This document shows, in pieces, positions 13,504 to 24,064 of a DNA stretch of 56,286 nucleotides. This DNA comes from Vitrella brassicaformis (taxonomy: Eukaryota; Sar; Vitrellaceae): assembly GCA_001179505.1 (NCBI GenBank), contig CDMY01000268.1, positions 85,555 to 141,840 on the forward strand. The letters are read 5' to 3'. Position 1 is the first letter of the stretch. Each line of letters starts with the position of its first letter. A program made the translations under genes and the position numbers. A model generated the notes under the pieces. The model made no database searches, had not been told where the DNA came from, and worked only from the letters and a program-made list of their open reading frames with translations.

Positions 13504-14097
13504 CTGACAGACAGCCAGACACTTGGCTGACGGCTCTCGTCATAATAATAGCTATACACACCATCCGGCTTATTTGTCAATCATGGTATTTGTCAATCTA
13601 TTTATCTGTTGGACGGCGGGGGGGTGGGGGGCTGTGTGTGTGTGTGTGTGTCTGTTCTTTTCACTGGACTCAATGGACGTGGCTTGCGCGTGGTTGGCTG
13701 CTTGGTTTCTGCACTTCACTCGTCCCGGAGTGAGTGGGCGGATGCATGAGACAAGCTTTATGATATGATCTCACAGCGTGAACACAGAGATATCTCCGCG
13801 GACACACTGCTATGTCTGTGGTGACCGTCCAATTGTCATGCGCATAAACCCCACACAAAAAACGCTATTTGGCTCTCATTTGATGGTCGTCTTACACACC
13901 ATCTGTCTGTCTGCTGTGTCTGCGGACATACCAAAAGACACCAATCACACACGCAAAAGAGACACGGAGGGCCAAAAAAGGAGAGGCCTCACACAGCACA
14001 CTGGATGAAGACACCATACATGCATGCATGTCACGTTGAGAAGCGGCATGCAGCCCTAAATGAATCTGACCTTTCGGGCCTCACTCTCACACCACAG
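13504..14097. other. Intergenic region between convergent genes
   Basis: No supported gene. It holds the 3' flank of the FN3 gene, a short G-run with (GT)n at about 13617-13650, and, at about 13865-13932, one copy of a dispersed element (TTTGGCTCTCATTTGATGG, then CTGT repeats, then TGCGGACA) that also occurs beside the other TLDc genes. The sequence ATCTGACCTTTCGGGCCTCA just before 14098 is shared with the 3' flank of gene C. Confidence 0.5.
13865..13932. repeat. Dispersed 3'-flank element, copy 1
   Basis: Core pattern TTTGGCTCTCAT-TGATGG-CGTCT followed by CTGT repeats and TGCGGACA. Similar blocks are seen near 24361-24430, 25314-25361, 31404-31485 and 31671-31750, and inverted near 39225-39275. 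It lies just beyond the stop codon of TLDc gene A. Confidence 0.5.
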
Positions 14098-17000
14098 TTA
14101 GAACACGACTCTCAGCACCTCCACTTCATCGGCCATGAAGTACGCACTGCCCCCAAAGAAAGCACTGCCACGCCCATTCCTCACTCCCACATAGCCCTCA
14201 GGCACATCCCACCAGGGGATGCCCTGACAGCAGCTGCGAATGTCATCAGCAGCAGCGCCACCCTCATAGCCCAACTCCAGCCACCCACCGCCCACCATCA
14301 GCAGTTTCGCCCCACGCACTGTCCCCTCCCGCCCGGCCACATACACTGGCCAGTTGCCGCCTTCCATCTTGGTCGGCCCCTTGGCGAAGTGGCCGGCCAG
14401 CGAGAAATGCCACATATCACAGCGGTACTTCTTCTTGCCTTTTCGGTCGTCGGGCAGCCGGATACCGGCACTGATGAAGGCGCCGAAGACGTACTTGTCC
14501 TTGCGGATGATGAACACCAGACCGCTTGCATCGCCCACACACCGCAGCAGATCGCCATACGACGACCCGTCACTTGAGGCCCTGAATGAAGAAGACAGAC
14601 ACGCACACAGACACAGACACACACAGAGCACACACACAAAGTCAAACGATGGACGATGTCAATGACAAGAGCAGGGTACCTGTAGATGAGTTTCAGTCTG
14701 CTCGCAGTTGTCGGTCTGAGGAACCGATAGAGTGCCGCCGACTGGAGGGCATCGAAGGTCGCACCCTCGATCACCTGCAGCGACAAACAACAGGACGTCG
14801 ATGCGGCTCTCCCTCGCCATTGTGTGTATGACCTTGAGTGGGAGAAGTGACCGACCGTCGACACGAATTGCTTCCACTTCATCGGCCACGAAGTGCTCAC
14901 TGCCCCCAAACAGAGCATCGCCATCCTCATCCCTCACCCCCACATAGCCCTCAGGCACACGATCGCTGTCGATGAGCTGACGGCAGCTGCGCATATCATC
15001 AGCAGCGCCACCCTTGTAGCCCAACATCAGGCGTCCCTCAATCCACCGACCGATCCACAGCTTCGCCCCGCCCACTGCCCCCTCCCGCCCAGCCACCCAC
15101 ACTGACTTCCTGCCATCCAGCATCTTGGTCGGCTTCTCGAAGTGGCCGGCCAGCGAGAAATGCCACCCATCACAGAAGTGGACGTTCTCGCCTTTTGGGT
15201 CGTCGGGCACTTGAATGCCATCACTCATATAGACGCCGAAGACGTACTTGTCCTCGCGGATGACCAAGACCAGGCCCTCCGTGTCGCCCACACACCGCAG
15301 CAGATCGCCATACTCTGCGCCGTCACGCGAAGCCCTGAGAACATCAGAGACGACAGAGAATGACACACAATTGATTGCAGTGTCTGTGATGTGGTTTGTG
15401 CGTCGCACCTGTACAGCAGAGTGAATTCACATTCGTCCAACATGGCGAGCGCCAAGACGGATCGGAGGGCCGCACACTCTGTCGAGCTCAGACTGCTGCC
15501 AACGATCACCTGCACACACAGAGAGGGAGGTCAGGGCAATTGTGACGATGCTGCAATCACCCCATGGGCATTCTCACTTGTGGGTCGGGCGATTGGTCGT
15601 CCTCGTCTGTCGTGCTGCGACTCGAGAGAGCCGTGATGCCATCCGGCACACCGTCAGACACACTGACGATGCCATCACCATCCTGATGAAAGTAGACAGC
15701 GGAGATATACAAAAGGCGAATCGCCGCCCTGCTGTCTGTGTCTGTCTGACCTCTGGTATGTCACTCAGGCGATCGTCGGCAGTCATTGTGAACACAGACT
15801 TGACCGACGAACGGGACAGCACCTGCACACACAAACTCACAATGCCTCCCCGTCTGTGTGGGTGCCCATTTCATTGCTTTTCACTGACCACAGACGGCGG
15901 GCCCTCTCGGTGGCTGCGTGTGTTGCTCCTGTGGATCTTCGTTGGCGGCCTCTCATTGGTCAGTCGGCCCTCTAACGGAACAATCTGAACGACGTCACAG
16001 ACAGCCGAAATAGGCTGCTTTGTTGAACACATGAGTGAGCTCTTTTAATTTGCTTACGTTCATGGTGTTTGATGGCTCTGATGTCTGCGACTGTGTGTCG
16101 AGCGGCCGACCGCTGGCAGCACCGTCGTCATCTGGTGGACAGGTGGTGGTCTGAAGCCAGCCAAGTCAAGAAACAAAGGCCTCAGTTGTCGCCGTGGTGT
16201 CAGGACTAGTGTGTTACCTGTCGACTGAGGTCGGTCGTCGGTCCGATGAACCCGTCCGCCTCCCGACTTGCAGCAGCAGCGGCAGCTGGAGCTGCTGCCG
16301 ACAGGTGGGTGAGGGGAATGGGTAGGGGATGTGGGTGGGGCGGATGCATTGGGAAAGGGGGATCGACAGCAGCTGCAGCGGCCGACACAGATGCCCCTTC
16401 TGCGGCCTGAAAGCAGCACCTGGTGGAGACTGCCTTGAGTGTGTAGTTCGCTTCTCCTCTCACCTGAATGTCATCCGATGTGTCAGGTCCGGGCATTCTG
16501 TTGACCCACTCCTGGACAGCCACGTGTAGCTCCTCCTCGCGCATCAGCTGCACACAAGGAGAATCACGATGCTCATGGGGCTTGCTGATCCGATGCACAC
16601 GCACTATTCCATTTCCCTACCGCCATTCCATCGGTGTCGTCAGTGCCTGGTGCAGCAGCGGCAGGTGGCACAACAGAGGACGGCAAAGGACCCTGAGAAG
16701 GCAGACATGCATCGCCGAAAGGCGAATCTCTCACTGCGGGCACTCTGTTTGTCTACCTGCATATCGTTGATAACGTGAGCAAGCGATGGTGCCGGTGAGG
16801 CAGATGGCCCAGGAGGGTTCTGAAGAGATAGGGGCACGCAGACAATGAGGGGTCGATGACTCGTCGATCTGTGTGACTGATTTGCTGTATCCTACCTGCT
16901 GACATCGCTTCCTGAAGTTTTTGATCCACGTGTCGCTCGCAGAGAAATCACTGATGCCCAGCCGATTGGCAATCTCCATCGCCTTGGCTCGGATAGCCTT

Positions 17001-17890
17001 TGGGGGGACCTTCGTTAGGTCGTCATGGTTGGCCATCCACTGCCGCATCTCGTCCTCAATCTGCTGGTACTTGGGCTGTCTGTTGCGCTTCTTAGTCGGG
17101 TCGACGATTCGCATGCCGGCCTCTCTCTGCTTCTTGAGCTTGGCCCGCCACTGCTTGAAGCGCTTGGGTGGGATGCCTTTCTCCTTGGCGAATTGGGGCA
17201 TACTGATGGCCTCTTCGCTGTCCTTTCGCCTCTCAAACTCGTCCACCAGCTGCAGCCGCTTGCCGATCGTCACCTCGCCCGTCCCACTGGCGGCTTCCTG
17301 GAAGCACACAAACAAGCCCATGATGGATGGCGGCAGACAAGGATACGGCCTCTGATCGTTCTTGCCTGAGTAGCTGCGTCATCTGCCGTATCGTCGCCGT
17401 GACAGTCAGGCTGACAGGACACGAGTCTATGGCGATGTAATAGATTCGTCAATCAACGCTACCTGCGTTGAGTTGCCGACGTGATGCGATTGTCCGAGCG
17501 GATTCGCTGCACCGGTCTGAACAGTTGCAAAGACAAAGGGTCAACACATTGGGTGCAGAAGTGATTGTGCTGTCGTATCCGCACCTGATGATGTGGGTCG
17601 TCATGATTCACTGCGGCGGTACCAGCACCACCACCGTGAGCAGCCTGTTAGAGAACGAGCAGAGCCTCACCGGCATTGATTGTGGATGCAGAAGCTCTGC
17701 TGCTGCACGCACCTGTGCCTGGTTGTCGTCATGATTGTGATGGTCCTCGGCCGATGTGATGGCCCACATCCCTAGCCACATCCAATCGGCCTACACACAC
17801 GAAGCACAGACACAGACAAATGAATGAATCAAAGCGGTGACGTGCGGCGACACAGCACACTACCTGTGCGAAACTGTCCCATTCACTCAT
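14098..17890 (-). CDS. HTH (CENP-B/Tc5-like) and tandem TLDc protein, copy A
   Basis: Multi-exon minus-strand gene. The chosen start is ATG 17890 (MSEWDSFAQ, donor after CAG at 17864), matching the short first exons of copies B and C. The HTH exon 16896-17297 (134 codons) reads VTIGKRLQLVDEFER, then PQFAKEKGIP-x-RFKQW and FSASDTWIKNFRKRC, the two-part DNA-binding fold of CENP-B and Tc5/pogo transposases; no DDE catalytic domain follows. Next come Ala/Pro/His-rich exons (motif ADGFIGP) and the conserved VLSRSSVKSVFTMTADDRLSD exon. Exon 15409-15509 leads into TLDc 1 (14833-15334), linker exon 14680-14774, and TLDc 2 (14098-14581; GDLLRCVGD, FIIRKDKYVFGAFIS, FSLAGHF, stop TAA). TLDc domains are known from oxidation-resistance and V-ATPase-interacting proteins. 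A DNA-binding TLDc factor is inference. Confidence 0.72.
16896..17297 (-). other. CENP-B/Tc5-type HTH exon of copy A
   Basis: A single 402-nt phase-0 exon holds the whole DNA-binding module. It is the same length in copy B (28160-28561) and fused to an upstream Pro-rich piece in copy C (36245-36934). The second half, KYQQIEDEMRQWM to FSASDTWIKNFRKR, matches the pattern of the CENPB-type HTH (E-x-x-x-x-x-W, then F-x-A-S-x-x-W-I-x-x-F-x-K-R). Basic residues between the halves (KKRNRQPKYQ) fit a DNA-contact or nuclear-localisation linker. Confidence 0.7.
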
Positions 17891-18205
17891 CAGAATGCCT
17901 CCCTTTTGCCGAAACGATGAATCACAGTCAGATCGCCGCAGCTCGCAAGAAGTCGAAGGGTAGAGGGCTGTTTGGTTGCTCAATGAACTCCCTAGCTGTG
18001 TGCTGTTGTGTTGGTTGCAGGTCTGTCCTCGCGCCTAGGGCAAGACAAGATCTCCGCAGCGCCGAAGCAGCAGGGTCGTGGGAAGCGGTCGCACACACTG
18101 TCTACTGCTCAGGAAGAGACAACCGAGGCAAGCAACACAGAGCTTTCAATTCTGTGACTGGCTGCTGGCTGAGAGTAAATTGACAGGCCCGGCTTACTAA
18201 CGGAG
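17891..18205. promoter_or_regulatory. Shared 5' region between divergent genes (copy A and 18206 gene)
   Basis: About 315 bp separate the start codon of copy A (17890, minus) from the ATG at 18206 (plus). No ORF on either strand is convincing, so it must hold the promoters of both. No TATA box is obvious. The minus frame upstream of 17890 stays open to about 18037 but has no ATG. Confidence 0.4.
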
Positions 18206-19669
18206 ATGGGTCTCTTACCACAGCGGTGCCGCTTAACGAGCGTCCTTCTCTCTGCGGCCGTTGCAGTGCTCGTCACTGTCATGTGGTCGTCCTTCGCCCG
18301 AGCACTGCCGCGGCTCAGTGCATCGTTTCCTCGCCACTCATGTGCCATCGGCCCAGCAGTGCTTGCCGGCCACATCAGCAGCACCAACCAGCACCAGCCC
18401 AAACTATCTGCCGCATTCACTGAAGAGGACCGTCACGCCGATGGCGCCCAGAGGCCGGCCAGTGAGGTGAGAGCCATCGACCAGGTCGGCCGTGTGTGCG
18501 ACGCCTACCTGCACGACAAGGGAGAGACCCCGCTGAGCCTCACGGTGGTTGCGGCCGCATACACCGTCCTGATGCCGTTGCTGTTGTCGGCGGCTGAGGG
18601 CACTGAGGGGTGTGAGGTGACTGTGGACGCCCACCCCATCGGCTTCTACAGAGTGGACGTCAGGGGCACTGAGAAACACAACCACAAGAACCGCATACAC
18701 GTGGCCGTCACAGGTCAGTCAGTCGACGCCACTCGTGTGTGTGTGTGTGAGCCTCGTTGATTTGTCTGATGGGTGCAGGTCATTTGAAGGATGAGTTTGT
18801 GCACGAGCATCGCGAGAACTCGGCCTCGTTCAACGTGGGCGGCGGCTACACCAACTGATTCTACACGGCCAAGCTGCCAGGCGCCACAATGGGCGGCGCC
18901 TTCTTCCCGACTGCACACGCGGCCAATGGCGGCGCCAAGAGGTTCCTGCGCTGATTCCGTCGCGGCTTCACTGAGGACGGCAGCCACGAGAACATCGACC
19001 TGGGCATCGCTGAGCTGTCTGCCGTGATGGGGTTCTCATACGGCGGGGCGGCGGGTATGACTTCTACTACATGGAAAAGGACAAACTGCACCGCCTCGAC
19101 AACTACGGTGAGTGAGCCAGCAACTGTGATGACCATTGATTGAGACATCTCGATGTCTCATTGCCGTCAGATGCGCTTCACACGGTGTCCAACCACACGA
19201 GAGGCTTCTCTGACAAAGGCCGCAGCACGGTGCAGTTCCCCATCGACGACATGGCCCCCGACCTGGTCAGCCAACACACGGCCACACACACGAAAGTGAC
19301 ACACAGCAGTGTGTGGATGTCCCTCTCTGTATGTGTGTGTGGTGTCAGGATGGCCATCGTGTGCCGAGTGCCGAGGAGACTGCTTTGGTCAAGGAGCGGC
19401 TGCGTCAGGTGGCGCCCAGGAGCGCCGATATCTTCGAGAGCTTTGGGGGCGACTACGCCGCCATGACCAAGATGCCCATCGATGAGGGCTGCAGACACAT
19501 CATAGCGGTGGTCGAGGAACGCCTCACCAAGTGAGAAGGAAACACCGACCAATGACTCTCTGACACGCACACAGAATGAATGTGTGTGTGCAGGGTGCCA
19601 ATGGAGTGGCTGACGCCCGACGGCAGCGTCCAGGCCGGCCGCCTGCCGACGACAGTGTCCATGTTCTAG
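18206..19669 (+). pseudogene. Unknown membrane-anchored/secreted protein gene with two in-frame TGA codons
   Basis: The start is ATG 18206, followed by a hydrophobic stretch (VLLSAAVAVLVTVMW) that looks like a signal peptide or signal anchor. Exon 1 runs to 18713; exon 2 starts at 18779. Exon 2 contains TGA at 856-858 and again at 952-954 of the 18-kb block (18856, 18952), in one frame, with good coding sequence on both sides (FYTAKLPGATMGGAFF, FRRGFTEDGSHENIDLG). Near 19055 the frame must also shift by one to read FYYMEKDKLHRLDNY, unless the GTATGA site there is the donor. Later exons read VSNHTRGFSDKGRSTVQF and VAPRSADIFESFGGDYAAM; the stop is TAG 19667-19669. I recognise no family. It could be a young pseudogene, an assembly error, or a read-through/recoding gene. 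Confidence 0.55.
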
Positions 19670-20400
19670 CGGCCGCTACTCACACACATAGACACTGTTT
19701 TTTGTGAGACTCTCTTGACTCGTTTTTTCGATCTCGTCCGGTGGATACAGAAAAGCCCACTGCCTTCGGCCGTGGGCTTTTCATTCTGCGCGTATATGAG
19801 CTGCTGAGCTCGAGCGACACAGCAAGCTGAGAACGGCTGTCCGGCGGCCATGTTATGTACATATTTGCGAATTTTTCCAAGGGGATTTGAGGGCTTATAG
19901 AGGCCAGCAAAACATGCACGCAGAGTGACAAAATGACCTCCCGCATGTCATTGAATGCAGCTGTCATTGAGTGCATGTGTATGGATGTCGATCACACATG
20001 TCCGTACAAAATAAAGCAATGGTGGGATACACAATCAGTCATTGAGTGTCTGATTCTGTGTCTCTCTCTTCACTGAGACATTCGCATGACTTTGTTCGAC
20101 CAAAACAGACGAGAAACAGACAAAAAACTGTTGGCACAAAAGTTTGATAGGCGACAACACACACAGACATTAATACATAGACACACACAGACCGACACAC
20201 AGTCGACTGCCGCATGGATGAGTGAATGCACGTTCTGCCGGAAGTCGACGAATCAGTTGTATGGCGAACACGGCCGCTGCATACAACAAAGCAGGAATGT
20301 CCATCACACTCAACCTGCACAAACGCACACACACGCACACATGCACACACATGTTTGGAGACACCAACATCGACAAACGGGCGTGGTGATTCTCTTGGTC
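19670..20400. other. Intergenic region with a 3' stem-loop and poly(A)-like signal
   Basis: No convincing gene. It contains a perfect stem-loop at 19750-19782, a palindrome-poor A+T-richer stretch, an AATAAA at about 20010, and short CACA-rich tracts. Small frames on both strands are mainly microsatellite translations. Confidence 0.4.
19750..19782 (+). other. Perfect 11-bp stem-loop in 3' flank
   Basis: AAAAGCCCAC pairs with GTGGGCTTTT, plus one flanking G-C pair, around a loop of 11 nt (TGCCTTCGGCC). It lies about 80 nt after the TAG at 19669. It may be an RNA 3'-end element of the upstream gene; no other copy was noticed in the window. Confidence 0.5.
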
Positions 20401-20872
20401 TTATTCACTGAGAACTGAGATGAGCCTCTGAGTTGACCAAGTCCGTAAAGCTCTTGACATTCTCGTGTGGGTGGGAAGCCGCACTCGGTGCTTGAGGCGG
20501 GTGGGGCAGCGCTGCGCGACACGCCAAAGCAGATGCTCCAGCAGACGCATGCAGGCGTGCAGGGCACAGATGCCTCGTCCATGACGAAAGCTGCCCGCCC
20601 GCCGCCGCTGGAGGGCCGGTGGGCACACGGCAAGTGAGGTCGCCGACCTTGATCATGGGCACTGCGTCCTCAGTCGCCGGGGCGCTTGCGACAGCTCGTT
20701 GGTCGAGGAAGTCGACAAAGCAGTCGTAGGCAAGAGGAGGCTGATGTCTGCAGCTGTTGCCGCACGAGCACCCTCGCGTCGTGTGCGGGGCAGGACGCCG
20801 TGTGGCTTGAGCTGCAGCAGCTTGACCAGGTCCGACACGACAGCAGACGACTGCCCGTCACAGCCAACCTGC

Positions 20873-20906
<34 letters not shown>

Positions 20907-21685
20907 CACAATTCCATCCATCCATCCACCCATCTGTCCATCCATCACTGCTTGCAGTGTGTGCCATAATGTCTCCTTCACTCACGGCTTTTGTGTCGGG
21001 GCGGGGCTGATTGCCATAGACCTTGGTATGAGCGATGCGAGCACGTAGGTCGAGCTCTCGCTCCTGCTTTTGCAGTGCGATGGCTCGCCCGGTGGGGTGG
21101 GCGGCTTCGGCGGCACCTCTTCCTCCTCTTCTATCTCGTCGACGGGCCCGTCGTGCATATCCTCGTCCACCTCATCGTCCCATCCCCTGCCCTCTCCCCC
21201 CAGACTGCCTCGTCCCCGCTTCTTGGCCGTGCCGACCTCAGCATCGCCGTCCTCTCCCCCCTCCATCTCGTCCAGGTCGGCGTGGCGGTTGGCCTCCTGC
21301 CCGTCGTCCAGCTGGTCCATCAGGGCGTCGTCCTCCGCCCCTTCGCCAGCATGCTGATGGACGTCAGGCTCCGAATGACGGTCGGACTCGTCATCTGAAC
21401 GGTGAAAGAGGTGCAGTGAGTGATTGAGTGAATGAAGTCGCAGTGCAAGAGTGAAATGACTGACAATCATTGCTTACCGTGCGACTCCGCCTTCAGGCGC
21501 TTGTTCGCGCCTGAGTGAGAGGCAGACACATGGACAAGTGAATGAATGGTGTCGTTGAACAGTGCTGCTTCTCTCTCTTGGTTTCTCTGCTCACCGGTTG
21601 TCAATGAGCGGCTGCGCTTTTTGGGTGGCTGATAGGCAGATGTGAAAGGCTTTCCTCTGAGGCCTTTCCTCTTCTTTGGACCCAT
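20401..21685 (-). CDS. Acidic, basic-N-terminus nuclear-type protein (unrecognised)
   Basis: The start ATG is at 21683-21685. The N-terminus is strongly basic (MGPKKRKGLRGKPF, then PPKKRSRS), resembling a nuclear or nucleolar localisation signal. A 33-nt exon (GANKRLKAESH) and a long acidic exon (about 21040-21397) follow; the latter contains EDDALMDQLDD, WDDEVDEDMHD and an EIEEEEEV run. Downstream exons read VGCDGQSSAVVSDLVKLLQL and YDCFVDFLDQRAVASAP, then one of two overlapping frames to stops near 20401-20405. Near 21080 the acidic frame could shift to a helical-looking frame (LQKQERELDLRARIAHTKVYG), so part of the model is uncertain. The composition suggests a nucleolar or chromatin-associated protein; no domain is recognised. 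Confidence 0.5.
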
Positions 21686-23006
21686 GGTGGCTTAGAATAC
21701 ACAGAGAACGCCTTAGAAGGATACCAACGCTCTTTATTGCTCCTGTCCTGCAGCTGCTTGCTGTAAATGCATGCGTCAGGGTGGGGGTGGGGGGCGCCTC
21801 TGCAAGCTCCGTCTCAAGTGGATGCTTTTCCGCCATCGCCTCTGATGGATCTCTTCCATACATACACGTATACATGACATGGCCGTCGAAAAATGCTAAC
21901 AACTCAACGGCCTGTGGGTCCCAGGCCACGATTCTCGGTGAGCAGACGCTTCACTCACTTCCCCACATATATAGCGTGGGGATTCCCGAGAAATGCCTTC
22001 TGTGTGGACTTCTCCTTAGGTCGACGTGACGATCTATGTGTCCATCGACACAAAAGCGCTGTGTCCTCGGCTGCTTCTTGGCCAATCGGCCTGAAACTCG
22101 GCATAGGAAGGCCCCTGAGGGTGCCTGACAACCGACAGAACTCGGATTTTGGCGATGGGTGTTGTGTGTGGAGAAGCTGGTGGGTCGATATATACGTACA
22201 CATGACATGGCCGTCGAAAAATGCTAACAACTCGATGGTTTGTGGGTCCCAGGCCACCATTCTCGGTGAGCAGACGCTTCACTCACTTCCCCACATATAT
22301 AGCGTGGGGATTTCCGAGAAATGCCCTCTGTGTGGACTTTCCCTTAGGTCGACGTGACGTTCCGTGTGTCCATCGGCACCAAATCGCTAACAACTCATCG
22401 GCTTCTTGGCCAATCGGCCTGAAACTCGGCATGTGAGGTCCTCTCACCAAGACGGAAATTTATAGCGTGGGGATTTCCGAGATATGGTCTGTGTGTGGCT
22501 GGAGGGCCTCACGCCATACAAATATGTAACCGACGTGTACAAGGTGGCCGTTGAACAGAGCCTCTCAGTTTGAAGTCGAGTGAGACAGTGAGGCTGTCGT
22601 TTCCTTCTGCCTGTCGATGGTGTTTTGTAGTACTTCCGAGCTGTTTGCAGTGTTTTTTCATCATAGCTGAAGACACACAGCGATGCGACAGAATGAGATG
22701 TTACAGATGCCCGGCAGAGACGGCCAATCGCTTTATTGTCGAGTGAGGTGTTCGCTGTGTGTGTGGCGATGTGATGGTGACGCGCAGATATGGAGAATGG
22801 TGACGTTGCTTTGCTGTGAATGTCCTGACTGATGCCGGTGTGTGATAGTGCTGGCTGCATTCACTGCAGGTTGCATTTGAGGATCAGATACTGCAGTGTC
22901 ACGTCTGTGTTGTCCATCCAATCGTGTGCGCGGGGAACCCTGACTGACCCACACATCCATCGATCCCACTGTCTGACTCTCTATCTCTCTGTCTGTGTGT
23001 GTGTAG
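21686..23006. other. Intergenic region containing a 328-bp tandem repeat
   Basis: No supported gene. A tandem duplication occupies about 21873-22520. The rest (22520-23006) has short frames only and is rich in CTGT/GTGT near 22990. The expected first exons of the Gln-rich gene at 23007 are not recognisable here. Confidence 0.45.
21873..22520. repeat. 328-bp direct tandem repeat, about two copies
   Basis: CATGACATGGCCGTCGAAAA occurs at 21873 and 22201, and CTTGGCCAATCGGCCTGAAA at about 22076 and 22404, each offset by 328 bp. The block TATAGCGTGGGGATT-CCGAG appears at about 21969, 22297 and, as a third partial copy, about 22463. The copies differ by scattered substitutions. The same short peptide frame is open in both copies, but since 328 is not a multiple of three this reflects recent duplication and not one coding repeat. 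Confidence 0.75.
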
Positions 23007-24064
23007 GTTGTTCCGTCAGCGTGACGGCTGTGAGCTGATGGGAAGGGTCATCATTACGGGTGACGATGAGGACCCCGGCGTGGCCGGTATGCGCCTGGGC
23101 ACACACACACAACACCCACGGCACACGATTGAATGTGTTGTGTGTGCGCCGTGTGTGTCTGTGTGTCAGTGTTCGGCTTCAGCGAGCTGCACTCGACCAA
23201 GCCCCCATTCCTCTCATTCAAGGCACCACCACCACCAGCAGCCCCACCACAGCCGGCAACGGTCAATGTCGATGTCAATGTGACCATGACGCCATCTCCC
23301 GCTCCCTCCCCTGCTGCTGTGGCTGGTGCTGCGACAGTGGCTGGCCCGGCCCCCATCCAGCAGCAGCAGCAGCAGCACACGAGTGGAGAGGACAAGAGCT
23401 CGGTGGGGGACTCCCTTCTGATGACACCTGCTGCTGCCAAGACCGATGAACATTCGCCCCCTGGGCCGCTCCGCCTCCCCGACAACGGGCGAGAGAGAGA
23501 CCGGCCAGTGTCGACTATGATGCAGCCAACTGTACCTTTATCGTCATCCCCTGTGCGCCAACAACGGCCGCTGCAGCTGTCAGCCAGCGATCTCTCTGTG
23601 CCGCTGTTCGGTCGACGTGGCCTCTTCTTGGAGACAGGGAGGGAGAGCTCATCGGGGGAGGTTGAGGGCTCCATATGGTATGAGGCGCGCTTCCGTGCTC
23701 GGGCCGACAGGATGCCCGGCCGTCGTCGGGCTATGTCGCTGCTCACCTACCAAACCAAGACATCCAGAAGTTCCCGAAGTGAGCACTCACCCTCTACACA
23801 CAAACACACACACACGGATGGTTACATTGTAGCATCTCTCCCCCTCTCTCTCTCTGTGTGTGCGATGTGTGTGCAGCGGTCCGGAGTGGGAGCCGCGTGA
23901 CGGTGCTGCCGACGATCTTCGAGCGGGAGACTTCCGGCCGGGCGGATGGCACTAGTGAGCCCGCGGCAGCACCACCAAGTGACGACACATGCGGCAATGG
24001 GGACGATACGCAGCAACAGCACAAAGCCGAAGACAGCACTGAGGTTTTCTTTGATGTCACATGA
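23007..24064 (+). CDS. Gln/Ser/Pro-rich protein, paralogue D1 (5' exons not found)
   Basis: Exons 23007-23086, 23170-23778 and 23877-24064. It is a clear paralogue of 29382-31135: shared LFRQRDGCELMGRV, NVDVNVT, a poly-Gln tract after VAGPAP, GEDKSS, LPDNGRERDRPVSTMMQPT, SASDLSVPLFGRRG, WYEARFRARADRMPGRRRA, and the C-terminus RSGSRVTVLPTIFERE to EVFFDVT. The acceptor TAG at 23004-23006 implies upstream exons (present in the paralogue), but I cannot find them. An internal ATG at 23038 would give an intact 281-codon frame. The stop is TGA 24062-24064. No known domain; mostly disordered with a conserved basic block. Either 5'-truncated or using the internal start. Confidence 0.6.

Noticed and set aside
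14659-15408. TLDc ORFs reading into DRGCDLRCPP as a C-terminus
   Set aside because: That extension is the 58-nt intron (14775-14832) plus the next exon in the wrong frame; splicing restores VIEGATFDALQSAAL, as in copies B and C.
18779-19110. TGA reassigned to Trp in this genome
   Set aside because: Other well-supported genes end at TGA (24062, 31133, 39075, 40090) and use TGG for Trp throughout, so a global code change is not supported.
19750-19782. Bacterial rho-independent terminator
   Set aside because: The stem-loop looks similar, but the genome is intron-rich and eukaryotic, so such a terminator has no expected role.
21676-22357. Two plus-strand ORFs reading MTWPSKNANNS-like peptides
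   Set aside because: They arise from the 328-bp tandem repeat; the offset is not a multiple of three and there are no supporting splice or start signals.
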